From Diphasiastrum complanatum (lineage: Eukaryota; Streptophyta; Lycopodiopsida; Lycopodiales; Lycopodiaceae): a stretch of 64,000 nucleotides of DNA. Shown here piece after piece: positions 23,495-35,059 of the stretch (positions within the stretch are counted from its first letter, which is position 1; each line of letters opens with the position of its first letter). The stretch is taken from contig CM055096.1 of the NCBI GenBank assembly GCA_029204225.1, forward strand, positions 46,035,346 through 46,099,345, written 5' to 3'. The position numbers were made by a program, and so were the translations under genes. The notes below the pieces were generated by a model. The model searched no databases. It saw only the letters and a program-made list of their open reading frames with translations, and was not told the DNA's origin.

Positions 23495-24209
23495 ATGTAT
23501 ATATGATATACTTAATCTGATATAGCTCTTTGTTCTGCATTCAGATCCATGTTAATATTGCTATGCTTATTCTTCATTCTGTCTGATCTTTCTAGTTGTT
23601 CTTTCTGATAATAGACGACTAACATATAGTCTTGTCTTTCACGAATCATTCGCGACTAATTATCAATCAAGCACATTCTAGCTCTTCACGAATCATTCGC
23701 GACATATAATTTGTCTTGCTATTTGCGACAAATTATTCTTTTGGCGCTTCATCTATTAATGCTTGGCTGCGTAATCTAGAATGACCATGATTTCCATCAT
23801 TAAAGTTCTCTTCATTTTGATAGGCGTAGTCATGCCTACAGAGAGAGTCGTATAGCTCGTTCCGCTGTGCATGAACATTTTCTGTTTGAGTTCGTTTCTC
23901 GTTCGTTTCTTGTTCGAGTTCATGTCTCGTTCGTGTTCGTCATTCATCTCCCCTCTCTCTCCAACACTGAGGAGCAACATCTTAGTTTATACGCATGCCT
24001 TGCCTCTCCAATAACCCAAGTATTGCTTGCGTATCGTGGGAATATGCATACATGTACTCGTCATGGTAGGAGAACGCTCCACGGTGGATCGCTGCACAAA
24101 CATTCCAAATTTTGATTATATAAAGAGAGCATTTTATTCCAACGTGTCTTACGAAAAAACCCCAAGAGCAAAAAAAAAAACAATCAATAGTCAAATTACA
24201 CAAATGGGT
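23495..24209. other. Unassigned stretch
   Basis: No recognisable gene. Contains a short repeated phrase CACGAATCATTCGCGAC (23640s and 23690s) and a repeated TCTCGTTCG run near 23895-23935. No other structure seen. Confidence 0.4.
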
Positions 24210-24837
24210 ATAGGGTAGACTTAAAAAATGGGCTCAAAAATATCCCTTGCCACCACTGCCCAAGTGAGAAGGCCCCGTGGTCTCTAGATGCTGGATGCCT
24301 CTCGCTATTGTCTGAAGCGTTCTGGATCATCTCGATACTCTTTTTTTGCATGCTTCTAGTCCTGTTTCTCCATGTGGGAAGGCATGCCTCTCTCGGATCT
24401 CCGATTTGTCGTGGCTCATCACAGCTCCCATGTGGCTCCTCATCCATTTCCATGTGAATTCCATGTCCTGGGATGGGACAGGGAACTCACTACGTAGTTG
24501 GTCAATAATGTGATTCTTGCGGTCATCGTTGACATCGCGCCAGTCATAAAAAATGTCTCAAGGAAAGTGGATATACATGAGCATACTCATGTGTGAGATG
24601 ACTGCCTTACCATGGTTATTCTCAATGATGTGACCATCCCTGTCTATGTCATACAACGACGGGATGGCAGCTGGTGGTGATGTGGCCATGGGAGTTTCTA
24701 AGAGAGTGGCCTCCGGTAAGGGAGATGTGGCCCTGGGAGTGTCTGTGGGGTTGGCCTCAAGTGTGGGAGATTCCCCGTTGAAGGGAGCAAAACCTACATG
24801 GCAAGAGCTCAGGAGGATGCACCAGAGCAACCGATGC
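24210..24837 (-). pseudogene. CACTA accessory ORF (Ptta/TNPA-like), C-terminal part
   Basis: On the minus strand a Pro/Thr/Ser-rich part (24830-24600) leads to YDIDRDGHIIENNHGKAV, then after one frameshift to DWRDVNDDRKNHIIDQL, EFPVPSQDMEFTWKWM and a Lys/Arg-rich tail (about 24540-24300). The W..V....K..I...L...FP.P...........W.WMR layout resembles the second gene of plant En/Spm-like elements, a DNA-binding accessory protein. The N-terminus is missing: at about 24838 the sequence switches to copia K. A plausible N-terminal part lies at 59081-59815 on the other strand. Confidence 0.5.
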
Positions 24838-25188
24838 AGCTGTTATTTGGATCAACAAAAAGTAGACAATAACTACCCAATCATCTTGTGAAGCATAATA
24901 TGTTGTTGCAGCCAAGATGGCTAATGAGCTCACATGTCTCAGACAGTTTCTAGGGGAACTAGGACAGAGCACCAATGAGTCGTTGATCATGTATATGGAC
25001 AACACTTCTGCTATTCATCTGATAAAAGACCCAGTGTTTCATTCCAGAATGAAACACATTGCCATCAAGTATCACTTGATCAGAGATCTGGTTGAAAAGG
25101 ACGAGTTGAAGACCGCCTTCATACCAATGAAGCATATGGTAGCTGATATTTTCAAAAAGGCATTGGATAAAGCAATTTTCGAAAGGTA
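24838..25188 (+). pseudogene. Copia K RNase H, 3' half
   Basis: Starts in the middle of the RNase H domain (VIWINKK, then SSCEA.YVVAAKMANEL), followed by MYMDNTSAIHLIKDPVFHSR and the usual end HMVADIFKKALDKAIFE. No upstream RT is present: the sequence begins abruptly against a CACTA ORF. The polypurine tract and 3' LTR follow correctly. The matching 5' part appears to be at 59816-62983 in inverted orientation. Confidence 0.85.
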
Positions 25189-25224
25189 GAGAGCCAGCTT
25201 GGCAATCAGAAAAATACTTGCTTT

Positions 25225-25234
25225 GAGAGGGAGC
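25225..25234 (+). other. Polypurine tract of copia K
   Basis: GAGAGGGAGC directly upstream of the 3' LTR start. Confidence 0.75.
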
Positions 25235-25972
25235 TAAAGAAACCTTGAGTTTCTAGATTTCAAAGCATAAATATTTTTTCTTAGTGGTCATATTGGGTTA
25301 GGCCGACACTTCGAGGTATCCATATGAAAGCCAAGGTCAAGACGAGTTCTCGGGCATGGACGACTATTGGACTTCAGCTAATCGAACGTAAAGGTTTAAA
25401 TTGTCCGCTCCACCGCTGTCATGCAATGTCAACAAAGACGTAGTTAAACGAATGTTTAACTTAAACTTAGCTAATCAAATATTTTAATCTCACCTGACAA
25501 AGTATATGTGTTGGATCAACATGAGAGATGATATAGAATTGGTCAGTCAGAAAGACGACATATAGTGTCATGCAGTAGCAGACACACAAGAAAAAATAGA
25601 GAATTAGCAGTAGCTAATTCACTCATGAGAGAGAACACCTCTCTCTTGAGAAATTATTGATTTATACTCGATTCTTTCTATATAATAAAGATGAGTTACA
25701 GTTTTCTGCTCAATATGTGCAATTTCTGAATTTTGTGATGCTTATTCAATCTATCAGTAGATATATTTCCGATATCATTAGACATTATCTGTTGTCCATA
25801 AACTCATTGTCAGATTAGCAGTAGCTATCTGTTGTTCAGAGGATGACTGATCTCGGCTTGAAGCAGTAGCTTCGTTCGACAAATCGGCTCCATCTAAGCT
25901 CTACATCGGTGAGTCCCGATTGCTCGACTATCCCGTTTTTATCAGAGCAATCATAGAACATTACTCCCATCA
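25235..25972 (+). repeat. 3' LTR of copia K (738 bp)
   Basis: Collinear over its length with the reverse complement of 62208-62983 at about 90% identity. It starts TAAAGAAACCTTGAG where the partner has TGAAGAAACCTTGAG, so the terminal TG has one mutation. It ends ACTCCCATCA. The next five bases are GCATC, matching the outer flank of the partner LTR. An inner block (TGATCTC..CTTGAAG to ATCAGAGCAATCA) is also shared. Confidence 0.85.
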
Positions 25973-26067
25973 GCATCAAGTTTGAATCCCAACTTTAGGA
26001 TAGTCAATGATTTGGAAGAAGAGGAGTCAAATCACCCGCAATAGCAGATGAAGATGTGAACTACTCA
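25973..26067 (+). pseudogene. Copia L fragment flanking the copia K insertion
   Basis: One frame reads ASSLNPNFRIVNDLEEEE, the Glu-rich linker expected after the integrase tail in copia polyproteins. It is in frame with the end of copia L at 62984 if the two GCATC flanks are overlapped. It ends where copia H coding begins on the other strand. Confidence 0.5.
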
Positions 26068-27425
26068 CAAAACAAATCAACAAAGGTAGATGCCAAAGTA
26101 AATTCTTATCTACTAAAGTAGAAGTAGGCATAGTTTAAACATTCGAAGAATTGTAGTGTCTAAGCTTGTAGAGATAACCTTGTTTTTTTCCAAGTGCAAC
26201 TTTAATACTTCTATCTAGAATAGAATAAGCATCAGTATTAAATCCAACTTTATGGCCCAGATCAACAATTCTACTTATTGAGAGTAGATTCTTAGTGAGA
26301 TTCAAAATATGAAAGCATTCAAAATCAAAATGACATTACCATGTAATATTGCAATATGATAGCTCCTCACCATCAATCCTATGAATACCACCATACCTCT
26401 AATTGATAGCTTGCTTGTACTCATAAACAAATTTCGATGCTTAGGCATGTGCCGAGTAGCACTCGAATCCAAATACCAAGATTCGACATCTTGTCGAACT
26501 TTCTTTGCCATAAATGCTACCTCATGTTCTTCTTTGTCAAAGTCTTGTGAACATTCAGTTGAATTAGCATGTTGTCACGGTTGCTCCTTTTCTTCAATTT
26601 GAGAATTAGACAATCCTCCCAACAAATGTCATTTTCTTTTACAATATCTGTAAAACAGATCATTCTTTGACTTTGAAGTGGATGGATCAATATCCAAATT
26701 TTTAGGCTGTTCTAAATTTGACTTGAAATTTGAATTTTCTACTTTCTTTTTGGACTTCTTCTTGCTAAATTTTTTTTATTATAGAGATTCATATTTTGTT
26801 GTCGAGTTGGGGGATAAAGCATAATTTTTCCTAATTTCTTCCTATAATAGCATAGAAGAAATTTTTGCTAATGTAAGACATCGAGATGATCATTACCCAA
26901 TTTTCATAGGCAGTAAAAAGACTTGATAGAAGAGTCATGACATCATCAAAATCGTTGATGTCTGCACCATAGGTAGACATCCAATCCAAAAGATTCTTGA
27001 AGTTATTCAAGTGATTCGACATTGAATCTCCGTCAATCATTTTAAATGAGAAAATTTTCTTTCTCAAGTTAGATCTCTAATGCCATAGAGTGTGTTGAGA
27101 ATACTTCAAGCTTCCATAGAAGTTCGAACACTTCTGATATGATTGATTTGATTGTCTCTGATGTTGAGTGTGATGAGGGCAAAGGCCTTCCATGTTTTTG
27201 CGTCCGTCTGAAGCAAGAGGTTGGGACCCTCATTTAAGGTGACCCTCATTTTTTATTTCAAAAAATGATAATTGTTTTTCATTTATGAAAATTCCATAAT
27301 TAGACAAATCTTGTATTACCAAAATTGAATGCAGTGTCGGATAATTCTAAGCAAATGTTGAGTAGTTAGAATTGAAAAATCCTACGACAACTAATGTGCT
27401 CTAGACCTGCTTAGACTAGATGCCA
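26068..27425 (-). pseudogene. Copia H gag and protease
   Basis: From the primer site leftward: gag (27250-26830) with FKMIDGDSMSNHLNNFKNLL and DDVMTLLSSL of the UBN2-type gag; a Lys-rich region; then the protease SWYLDSSATRHMPKHRNLF (26480-26420). Here the catalytic motif is D-S-S instead of D-S-G. A pre-integrase piece ends near LLWHL at about 26075. Integrase and RT are missing. Opposite in orientation to the copia L flank it abuts. Confidence 0.8.
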
Positions 27426-27437
27426 AGCTCTGATATA
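27426..27437 (-). other. Degenerate primer-binding site of copia H
   Basis: The minus strand reads TATATCAGAGCT immediately after the LTR end CAACA. Eight of the usual twelve positions (TATCAGAG) are kept, and the TGG that pairs with the tRNA CCA end has changed. Confidence 0.6.
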
Positions 27438-28095
27438 TGTTGAAAAACAAACGACAATGATATTGAATAATTATTCAATAGACCGTCAACAGTGATGTGA
27501 ATGCAAATAATGCATAAAATGATGAAACACACATCTATTACTAAGCCATGTGCATTATCATTAAAAAATTATGGAATTAAGGAATGGGAAATAACTCATT
27601 ATGATTTAGATCTTTCAACTATTGCAAATAAGATGCAACAAATTCTAATAATAGAGAATTTCATTTAGATGAATAAAGACGCAAGTAATATATTTATTAG
27701 AAAATTTGAATAATAGAAGAGGAAGACTTCCCCTATCTTACTCTGTTAAGCCAAAGCAAATCACTTTGGTTTTTATGCTACATAACTTGCTCATACACAA
27801 ACTGTATTCGTGATGGCTTATTACAAATTGTCTAAAACTATCAACAAAATAACAAATCAACTTGAAAAGAAAATGAAGTTTGAAAGACTTTGATCACTTG
27901 ATAAGCTTTCTTCAAAACTTTTCAAAACTTATATCTATACAATAGATCTATCCTTTTATAGTTGCTAATGCAACCCTAATAGGAATGCACCATTATTTTA
28001 GTGCATCTAGGTGCCACTTGCCAAGTGGCACTTCGGGATTTGCTGCAGATTTCCTTGGAGTTGTCGAAAATAAGGTTTTAGCCATTTATTCGACA
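27438..28095 (-). repeat. 5' LTR of copia H (about 658 bp)
   Basis: Begins TGTCGAATAAATGGC and ends TTTTTCAACA on the minus strand. The inner end is fixed by the primer site, the outer end by a TGT/ACA terminus. Only one copy is present, so the outer end is inferred. Confidence 0.55.
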
Positions 28096-28138
28096 TTGTC
28101 ACGTTGCTTTGAATGAATATTTGAACATTTTCCTAATT

Positions 28139-28238
28139 TCATCATGCACATGCACACGCACATGCGTGCACACATGCATGTACACATGTAGACACAAGCG
28201 CAAGCGCTTGCGCGCTGCGCACATGCACACACATTATT
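28139..28238. repeat. Alternating purine-pyrimidine tract with a perfect palindrome
   Basis: About 100 bp, mostly CA/TG/CG alternation, containing the 16-bp perfect palindrome GCGCAAGCGCTTGCGC at 28198-28213. Open frames across it (Cys/Thr/His-rich) are composition artefacts. Confidence 0.75.
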
Positions 28239-29852
28239 CGAAAAAATTGGGTGAATTATTCTCCACATGCATAACTTACGTGCCTTTAAAAAATCTATGC
28301 ATGTTCATGTTGAATTGTCAAAGACATGTTACAAATAATGGTTATTGGTGGAACTTCCCCACACATGAATTTCCTCTTAATTATGCATGGTACATTCCCA
28401 ATTCTCTAGCTTGTTTCATAGATGTATATCCGTGGGTGAAACTTCCATGCATGGAGATTGCAAAACTTTCCCATGGATCATGTTTATTCCGTGAACTTCC
28501 ACATGTAGATATACTGTGGAACTTTTCCTTGTGCTATCCACAACTTGCTTTTTGGCCACTTTTATCAATATACATTCACACATGGAACTTCCACGCTTGT
28601 TGGAGTTCCCTCAAATTGAAATTTGATTATGGGTTCCTATGATTGATACTTGCTTGGGTGCACTCAAATCACAATCTTGACATAGAAAAAAAAAATCAAG
28701 GTTTATTCTCCAGTCACACCATGCAACACTTGTATCCATGTGCATTCCGCATGACTTGTGCATGGTCCGTTTTTGTTCGTGTGGATAAATGGATGTGGGG
28801 TGGTTGTAAAAGGTAAAAGGTAGATGAGCTAATAAATTTGAATGGTGAGAAATTTGCAAGAATACAATTGCAAACCATTATAATTAGCAACATCAATGAT
28901 GAATAATCCACCACAGAGCAATATGGTAGACCAACTAAAATATGTGAATTTTGCCACTTGAAGAATGTTTATCTTGCCATCCATGTGACTCATTTGGTCA
29001 AACTTCTTAACCATCAATCTCACCGCATACTTATCCATCATCTTTTCAATCCCAACTTCAACTATGATTGGAGTGTTTCCATTTTCTTTCCGCCTGTATT
29101 TGATTTGTCTTCGATCTTAGCAGCCCTTAACACAAAAGGGAGCAGTCTTGAGTCCTTTCAACAAAAGCTCATACTCGCTGTGATACTCTAAACTTGAGGA
29201 ACATCCTGAGGTTAAAGCTCAAGAAACTTCCAATTCTATTGAGCTCAATCTTCTAGTGAGCTTCCCAACGAAATGCTTTCAAACACTAGAAAACTTTACT
29301 TGAAAAAAGTAGCTTTGAAAACTTGTGAAATACTTGTTAAGCCCTTTGGCTTCATAGCAGCCTGCATAATCAGTACAATTGCTCAGGCTATTCTCACTAT
29401 ACAAGCCATAAGAGTAGTCATGCCAATGTAAACGAAAGGCTTGAAACTTACAGAATGTACATCTTCATAATGATCAGCTTGAGTTGTGATCATACTATAG
29501 TGCATAATCACATGATCCTCATGCTCAACTTACAAACTTCGTAGAATGTTCCTGTACATGATTTAGCATGCAGCTAGTCATGCTGCTAATTTTGACGTTG
29601 AAGCAGTTGGATGGATTGCTTAAACAGTATCTTCCAAATTGCTAATTCTTAGTAATTAATCCTGTACGCAGTCCTAACCAACTGCTTGCCATGGCTCCGA
29701 ATATTTGTCACAAGCTCTTAAGGGCTACAGCAAATGACCGAACCTCACTTAGCTTGTTAAAAGAATTCTATGATATCTGATTGGATCTGGTGGCAGCACC
29801 ATAGCTGCCTTCCACACATTGACTGAAAACCAGTGCTGAGCCAGATTTGAAA
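28239..29852. other. Non-coding stretch downstream of the host gene
   Basis: No recognisable coding sequence. It must contain the 3' untranslated region of the minus-strand gene ending at 29853. The longest open frames lack known domains and are not supported. Confidence 0.4.
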
Positions 29853-31436
29853 TTACCAGATTGGAACATTATGATTCCTCTCCAGAAGACCTTCCATGAT
29901 CACCCTCTTCTTGTACTCGCTTGAAGAGATATCGTTGAATTTGTTGGGGATCACGATCTTATTACCCTTTTGAAAGTTATCTTTTTGGTCATTCAAGAAG
30001 CCTGATTTGAGAGATTCCTCTTCAGCCATAGCCAGCCTTAGATTGGACATGAGAAGCAATGAACAGGACGTACAGAGGATGGACGTGAAACGGCCCATAG
30101 TAAGACTACTTAACACCACAAGCAGGACGAATCCAAAAGCTGTGATTGTATATTTTCCATGACTAGTTTTGATCAATCTGTCCTTCGAAACTAATTTGTG
30201 CGATTGTCTAATAGGCAATTTGATTTCTGTAGTTTTCAGAATAGATGATCTAGAAATGGATGATGGTTTTGTTGACGTCGAGGCATGCCTTACTTGATTA
30301 TAGCTATGCAAAGATGGCTGCTTTGTATGCTTCTGATTTCTTCTTAAAGGAGAGGAGCCCGATGAAGATGGTCCAGTTTCTTGCAACGGAGTAGAAGAGA
30401 AATCTGAGAGCCTCGATCTCTCGCTAATGGGCTTGAACCGGCTTACAGGTAAATGCTTCGTTATTGGACTAACTGGGGCGCTCGAGGGACCGTCCATGGT
30501 TGGCGTTGCACCCTTATGGCTGCGAAAAGGCTTGAAGCTCTTGTAGCTGAATCTGAAATGTCTTCCTTCTCTCCGCTTAGTCAAGTCCTCCTCAACAGAA
30601 ACTGATAATCTAGCTCCCAACAGAGGCGTCGATGGTGCAGATTGAACTTCTGTCATTAGATCATCCCCTCTCTCCCGAGATGAAGCTTCAACTCTTATCT
30701 TCACTCTTGGAGGCGGCTCAATATTGAAGGGAATTGTTGCAGTGGTAGAATTATCAAGCTGAAGCTCAGCTGAGAGAGGTTGAGTCTGAGGAATCTTGAG
30801 TGGGCTTGAAACCATAGCTACGATCTGCCCAAACGGGAGTTCTCCTACTTTCCAAAGTCCTAGCGCCTCGTTCAATTCAACTCCGGAGACGTTAGAGATT
30901 AACCACCTTTGATTCAATCTGTGTGCACAGTACATGGCGAATGATATTACAAACAGTACGATTCTTGCCGAAGTCTCTTTGCAAAAGCGATCCCATGTAC
31001 AAAGGGCTGAGATAGCCTTGGAAAATGCCCACCTGTTCAGCAGCAAATGGATCTTCTCAACTGTCGATTGGCTGATGTTTTCCGCCAAATCTGATTCTCC
31101 TTTTAGCTCTGGAGATGAAGGGGAGGTTGAAACCGGAAAGACCTCAGCCTCCACTGCCTTAAGGTCTGAATTTGAAGCGCCAGCCTGCATATGGGGATCA
31201 ATTGAGTGATGCAGCCCAGAAGCTAGAGTGCCTGTCTGCGAAGAGATGAATTCACGTTGATCTGCATCGCCATCTGAGATGATACGATCCAAATTGCCAC
31301 CACCGCGACCTCGATAAGGATGGGATGTCTCGGCTTCAGCTCTCCCAACTGCTCTCTTGGAGCTCCGTGAGCGCTGCAAACGCCGGCGAAGTCGATTCCA
31401 CAGAGACATCGTCGCCCACGTCCGGTGCTGGATCAA
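29853..31436 (-). CDS. Predicted plant membrane protein, 527 aa, intronless as read
   Basis: The only long, undamaged open frame with host character. The N-terminus is Arg/Lys-rich (residues 10-30, LWNRLRRRLQRSR). A hydrophobic segment lies at about 157-170 (IVLFVISFAMYC). A long polar, Ser/Pro-rich region follows, with repeated S-x-x-S/P clusters (about 215-415). A second, longer hydrophobic segment is at about 430-463 (ITAFGFVLLVVLSSL onward). The end carries a compact block at 507-521 (EYKKRVIMEGLLERN). The terminal block looks like a conserved signature of a plant-specific family; I have a weak memory of ethylene-responsive nuclear protein-like annotations but cannot confirm it. A second Met at residue 10 could be the start. 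No retroelement features. Confidence 0.7.
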   Translation of the reverse strand: MIQHRTWATMSLWNRLRRRLQRSRSSKRAVGRAEAETSHPYRGRGGGNLDRIISDGDADQREFISSQTGTLASGLHHSIDPHMQAGASNSDLKAVEAEVFPVSTSPSSPELKGESDLAENISQSTVEKIHLLLNRWAFSKAISALCTWDRFCKETSARIVLFVISFAMYCAHRLNQRWLISNVSGVELNEALGLWKVGELPFGQIVAMVSSPLKIPQTQPLSAELQLDNSTTATIPFNIEPPPRVKIRVEASSRERGDDLMTEVQSAPSTPLLGARLSVSVEEDLTKRREGRHFRFSYKSFKPFRSHKGATPTMDGPSSAPVSPITKHLPVSRFKPISERSRLSDFSSTPLQETGPSSSGSSPLRRNQKHTKQPSLHSYNQVRHASTSTKPSSISRSSILKTTEIKLPIRQSHKLVSKDRLIKTSHGKYTITAFGFVLLVVLSSLTMGRFTSILCTSCSLLLMSNLRLAMAEEESLKSGFLNDQKDNFQKGNKIVIPNKFNDISSSEYKKRVIMEGLLERNHNVPIW

Positions 31437-32300
31437 TCACAGATATATGCTACCTCCCTTCTCCAATTCTGCCAAAATGCAACGTGATCTTCAAAAGCCA
31501 GCAACCCAATTGCTTTTCAATCTGCTCAATGCCCAGCAACTACAAGCTGAAGCAGTCAGCTAGAATCCTCGGAAATACAATTGTCTTCAGATTTTGCAAT
31601 GTCCTAATGTTTTATTCAGATTATAGCTAGTTTGATCCTGCTTTCGAGGAGTGGAAAGAGAAGAGAAGTTGTCAATGGTGCCCGCGCGACCTTATTTGGT
31701 GAGTGTAACTTTTGAACGGAAACACAATCCGAATTCTGCTCTGAAGCACAGAGAAGCTACAGTTAAGATCCGGAACTGATTGATTGCCTGCAGACAGAAC
31801 AGGATCGGAACATCCTGAAGCTTTTAAGAAATCTATAGGCCACCATGTCCCCTGAAGCCGAACCCGTAGCTGACTCCCTCTCCCTTCCGCCCCCCGCCTC
31901 TCTCTCGCTCGCCATATCCAGAAAAATCTCCGCAAGCTACTGCAAAAACGCGACAAAATCAGAGAACAAAACCAGACGCAGCCAAATTTGAGGACAGCTT
32001 CTGCTCCTACTATATGCAAATCCGAGCTCGAGAAGCTCAGTCAAATTTAGCAGGCCTCCATATTTGGCGGCATCGGTCCCAACTTAGAAACTTTCGTGAC
32101 TGAAGTCTCGAAAGAGAAGCTTCTAAGTTCAAAGCCACGCAGTTACGCCGTTCAAACCCCCGCAAAAAAAAGAAATTCAATCAAAGAAAAAACAAATGGT
32201 CGAGGGTCTGGCGCCCTTTCCTTAGGTATTGGCCCAAAATAATTTATTTTTTCAGGTTTGAATGAATAAAAGTAAAATAAAGAGCAGAAATGAATTTTTT
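31437..32300. promoter_or_regulatory. Upstream region of the membrane-protein gene
   Basis: Presumed promoter and 5' untranslated region of the minus-strand gene. It is less AT-rich than its surroundings (notably 31840-32180) and carries a CT-rich run on the plus strand (about 31875-31915). No definite TATA box or start site assigned. A short plus-strand open frame lies within it (31845-31991). Confidence 0.4.
31845..31991 (+). CDS. Small open frame, 48 aa, divergent to the host gene
   Basis: Starts at ATG in context CACCATGTC, a good plant initiation context, and ends at TGA. The product begins MSPEAEPVADSLSLPPPASL and ends basic (KSENKTRRSQI). It could be the first exon of a divergently transcribed gene, a small ORF, or chance in a GC-richer promoter. 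No downstream exon recognised. Confidence 0.2.
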   Translation: MSPEAEPVADSLSLPPPASLSLAISRKISASYCKNATKSENKTRRSQI

Positions 32301-32748
32301 TTTAAAAGCGCGCTGTGGATGTTGACTTTGAAGAAGGCGTGCACCTGACGCTTTTGAAGGTTTTGTGGCTGCCAACATTTGGTGGTCATCATTCAGTTTT
32401 TTATTTATTTTTGGCCAAGGAATGGGTTTTTATAATTGAGGTAATATGTAGGCCAAAGACTTTTTGTATAGGAAAAGGCTGCTTGCCCTTTAGGGGAAGG
32501 CCAAGGTCTGAGGGCCTGCCTTGTTGCCCTCCTTGGGCACCTCGCAATACCGAAGGCCCAAGAGAGACTACCTTCCTTGACAAAGTCGTCGTTTGGAAAA
32601 GCTATTGAACCAAAGAAGTGTCTAAAAACAGGCTCGTGAAACTTTACAGTCGTAAACTTCTCTACTCGTTTTATTTTTAGTAAGTACTAGCGAAGTGTGC
32701 CTGTCGATGGCAGGCAGCCGATGGTGTGTGTGTGTGTGTGTGCTCGAC

Positions 32749-32806
<58 letters not shown>

Positions 32807-35059
32807 GTGAGTGTAGGTGTGAAAGTAGGCTATAGGTATGTTTACATTCTCTCTCTAAAATAGTTTTAATTATATAGATGATAGGAAAAACTTCACAAAT
32901 TTTGCAAGGTTCTTATGTTAAAATACACTTTAAAAAATCTTTTTAGTTTTGGTAAGTGCACAATGCACATATACTGTGGCATTTAAGACATCCTTCAAAT
33001 ACAAGGTCATTAAATATTGCGATAGGAACTTTATTGATAAACTTTGGATAGACTAAGACATAAACATATACTTATGCATGGCTTTGGTGAGGTCACTAAG
33101 AAGATACATTCATGAGCACAAAAGATTGGGAATATGATGCAATTTTTTTTTAATGATCCACAATCATTGACTTTCTATACTGTATAATATCTTCCAATTT
33201 TTTATATACTTTTTATGGACTACAATTTGCTATAGAAAATTTTCATGTATTCGAGAATGGTCTTCTAGTGACCTTTACTTCGGAAGTTACAGTAAGCCCA
33301 TAAGGGTGAGACTTAAGTTCGCTAGAAATACCATTCCCATGCATAAAGGCTGAACGAAAATGTGGTTTACTCTTATTCAAACACATGCATAAGATATGAT
33401 TTGAACAAATTCCAAGCACAACATTAGAAAGCTTTAAGGGCATACATATGTTTTTCATTATGGACTTTTTATAATTTAGCGAGCGATTGAAACTGGTATA
33501 GCAGAGACGTTGCCTCACTATAATACAATAATTTTAGTTCAAAAGAATTGAGAAGAAGCTTAAAGACCTCAAAATTCACATTATGCCAACATGTTGCTTT
33601 CATGTGGTTTACAACTCATGAATCATAGAATTCGTAAAATCTACATGCAATCTCATAAATTTTTAGAGAATGCCATTCTTTGCATGATTAATGACATCCA
33701 AATTCGAAAGTTGGGCTGAATTAGTGAACTATAGGCTTCTTTGGATTAGTGATCCAAGGACCCACAAGCTGGATGTAATCAATGAACTATGGTAATTTCT
33801 AAGACATAGTAGCCCTATTTATTGTTATTCCAACTTTGAACAAGTAGTCGCTTACATCATTGTGATGACGTGTGGCAAGGAATGTGTCATGCCTGCTTTA
33901 GAGTTGCTTATAATTACTTTATTCTAAAGTTTCGTCTTTTGTCTTAATGTATACGTGCCTCATTGACGCCAACAAGTGGTCGCAACACCTGTCATGTAAA
34001 TGACAACCCATGTCATGCATGAGTTGCCCAAAAACTATGTATATACTCTTTTTCAGATTAAGTGTGACACTTCCACTTTTCAATTTTTGTTGCTCTCAAG
34101 TTCTCATTCATTTCTTAAAGCTTGATGAGCTTAGGAATGATAGAATATCCTATGGATAACTAGAGAGGGCTTGGACATAGCGTAGCTCGGTGATGGTAGT
34201 GGATAAGGAAGAGTATGTTTGTTGTAACCAAGGATTGGAAGTGGTGAGCCAAGCTAGAGGCCTAGAGAATAAGTTTGAAGGATGGAAGTTCATAAAGAGT
34301 GATTGTGGATTTTGTCTATAGGATTGTCCATACCATCTCTCTCACCTATGGCTTGAGTCTCTACTACATGCTCTGATTTCAACAATGTCTAGGGAAGCCA
34401 TGGCATCCATAGATGGATTGGTGCATGCTTGTGTTTTACTTCAGGGTTGCAAAAAATTTGCTTTCAAAGAAGAGGGGCAGTAAAGGGAAGCATAACAATC
34501 CACAAAAAACTTGTGGAAGTCAAAGAGCTTCTCGAATAGAAAATAAGGTATTAAATTTCTAAAGAGGAGTGGCCCAAATAACTAGGAGAAGAGGGAAAGT
34601 TTAGGGTTGCTCAACCTTAACAACATGGTGGGTGATTCAAGTGCCAAAAATCCAAGTATTTAAAGGTTAAGGGGCCTTGAAGGATTGAAGGGTAGGTAGT
34701 TTGATACCTTTTCATTAAGTAATAGTTAGCTTAAAAATTTGAAGGGACCGAAAGGCTAGGGTGACTTTTGTTTTTTCGTATGCAATTTGTTAAATTTGAA
34801 GAAATAACTCATTTTTGAACTAAAGATGGCTTCTTTGTGAATTCCCTTATATTTGAGACATTTCTACATTTTAGTGTTTTTGAAGGAAGCAACTTGCTAA
34901 GCCTAAACTTACATAATTTGGAGACCATTCAACCAATTTACATCAAATTTGGCGTTGACTCGATCCTGTAATATTTCTATAGTTGGTTTTTTTTTTCTTA
35001 GAAGGAATCATTGGCATTAGTCTAAAAAATCATCGAATAGGTGTAAAAATGGGCTAATT
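32301..35059. other. Unassigned stretch
   Basis: No recognisable gene. Contains the (GT)n(GA)n microsatellite at 32723-32800. Short open frames (for example 32315-32608) have no domain or context. Sequence is AT-rich and looks like old intergenic DNA. Confidence 0.4.
32723..32800. repeat. Compound microsatellite (GT)10 then (AG)25
   Basis: About 20 bp of GT, an 8-bp CTCGACGC break, then about 50 bp of pure AG. Confidence 0.9.

Noticed and set aside
28109-28642. 177-codon plus-strand open frame
   Set aside because: Its first part is translation of the CA/TG alternating tract; the rest has no recognisable domain and no codon or splice support.
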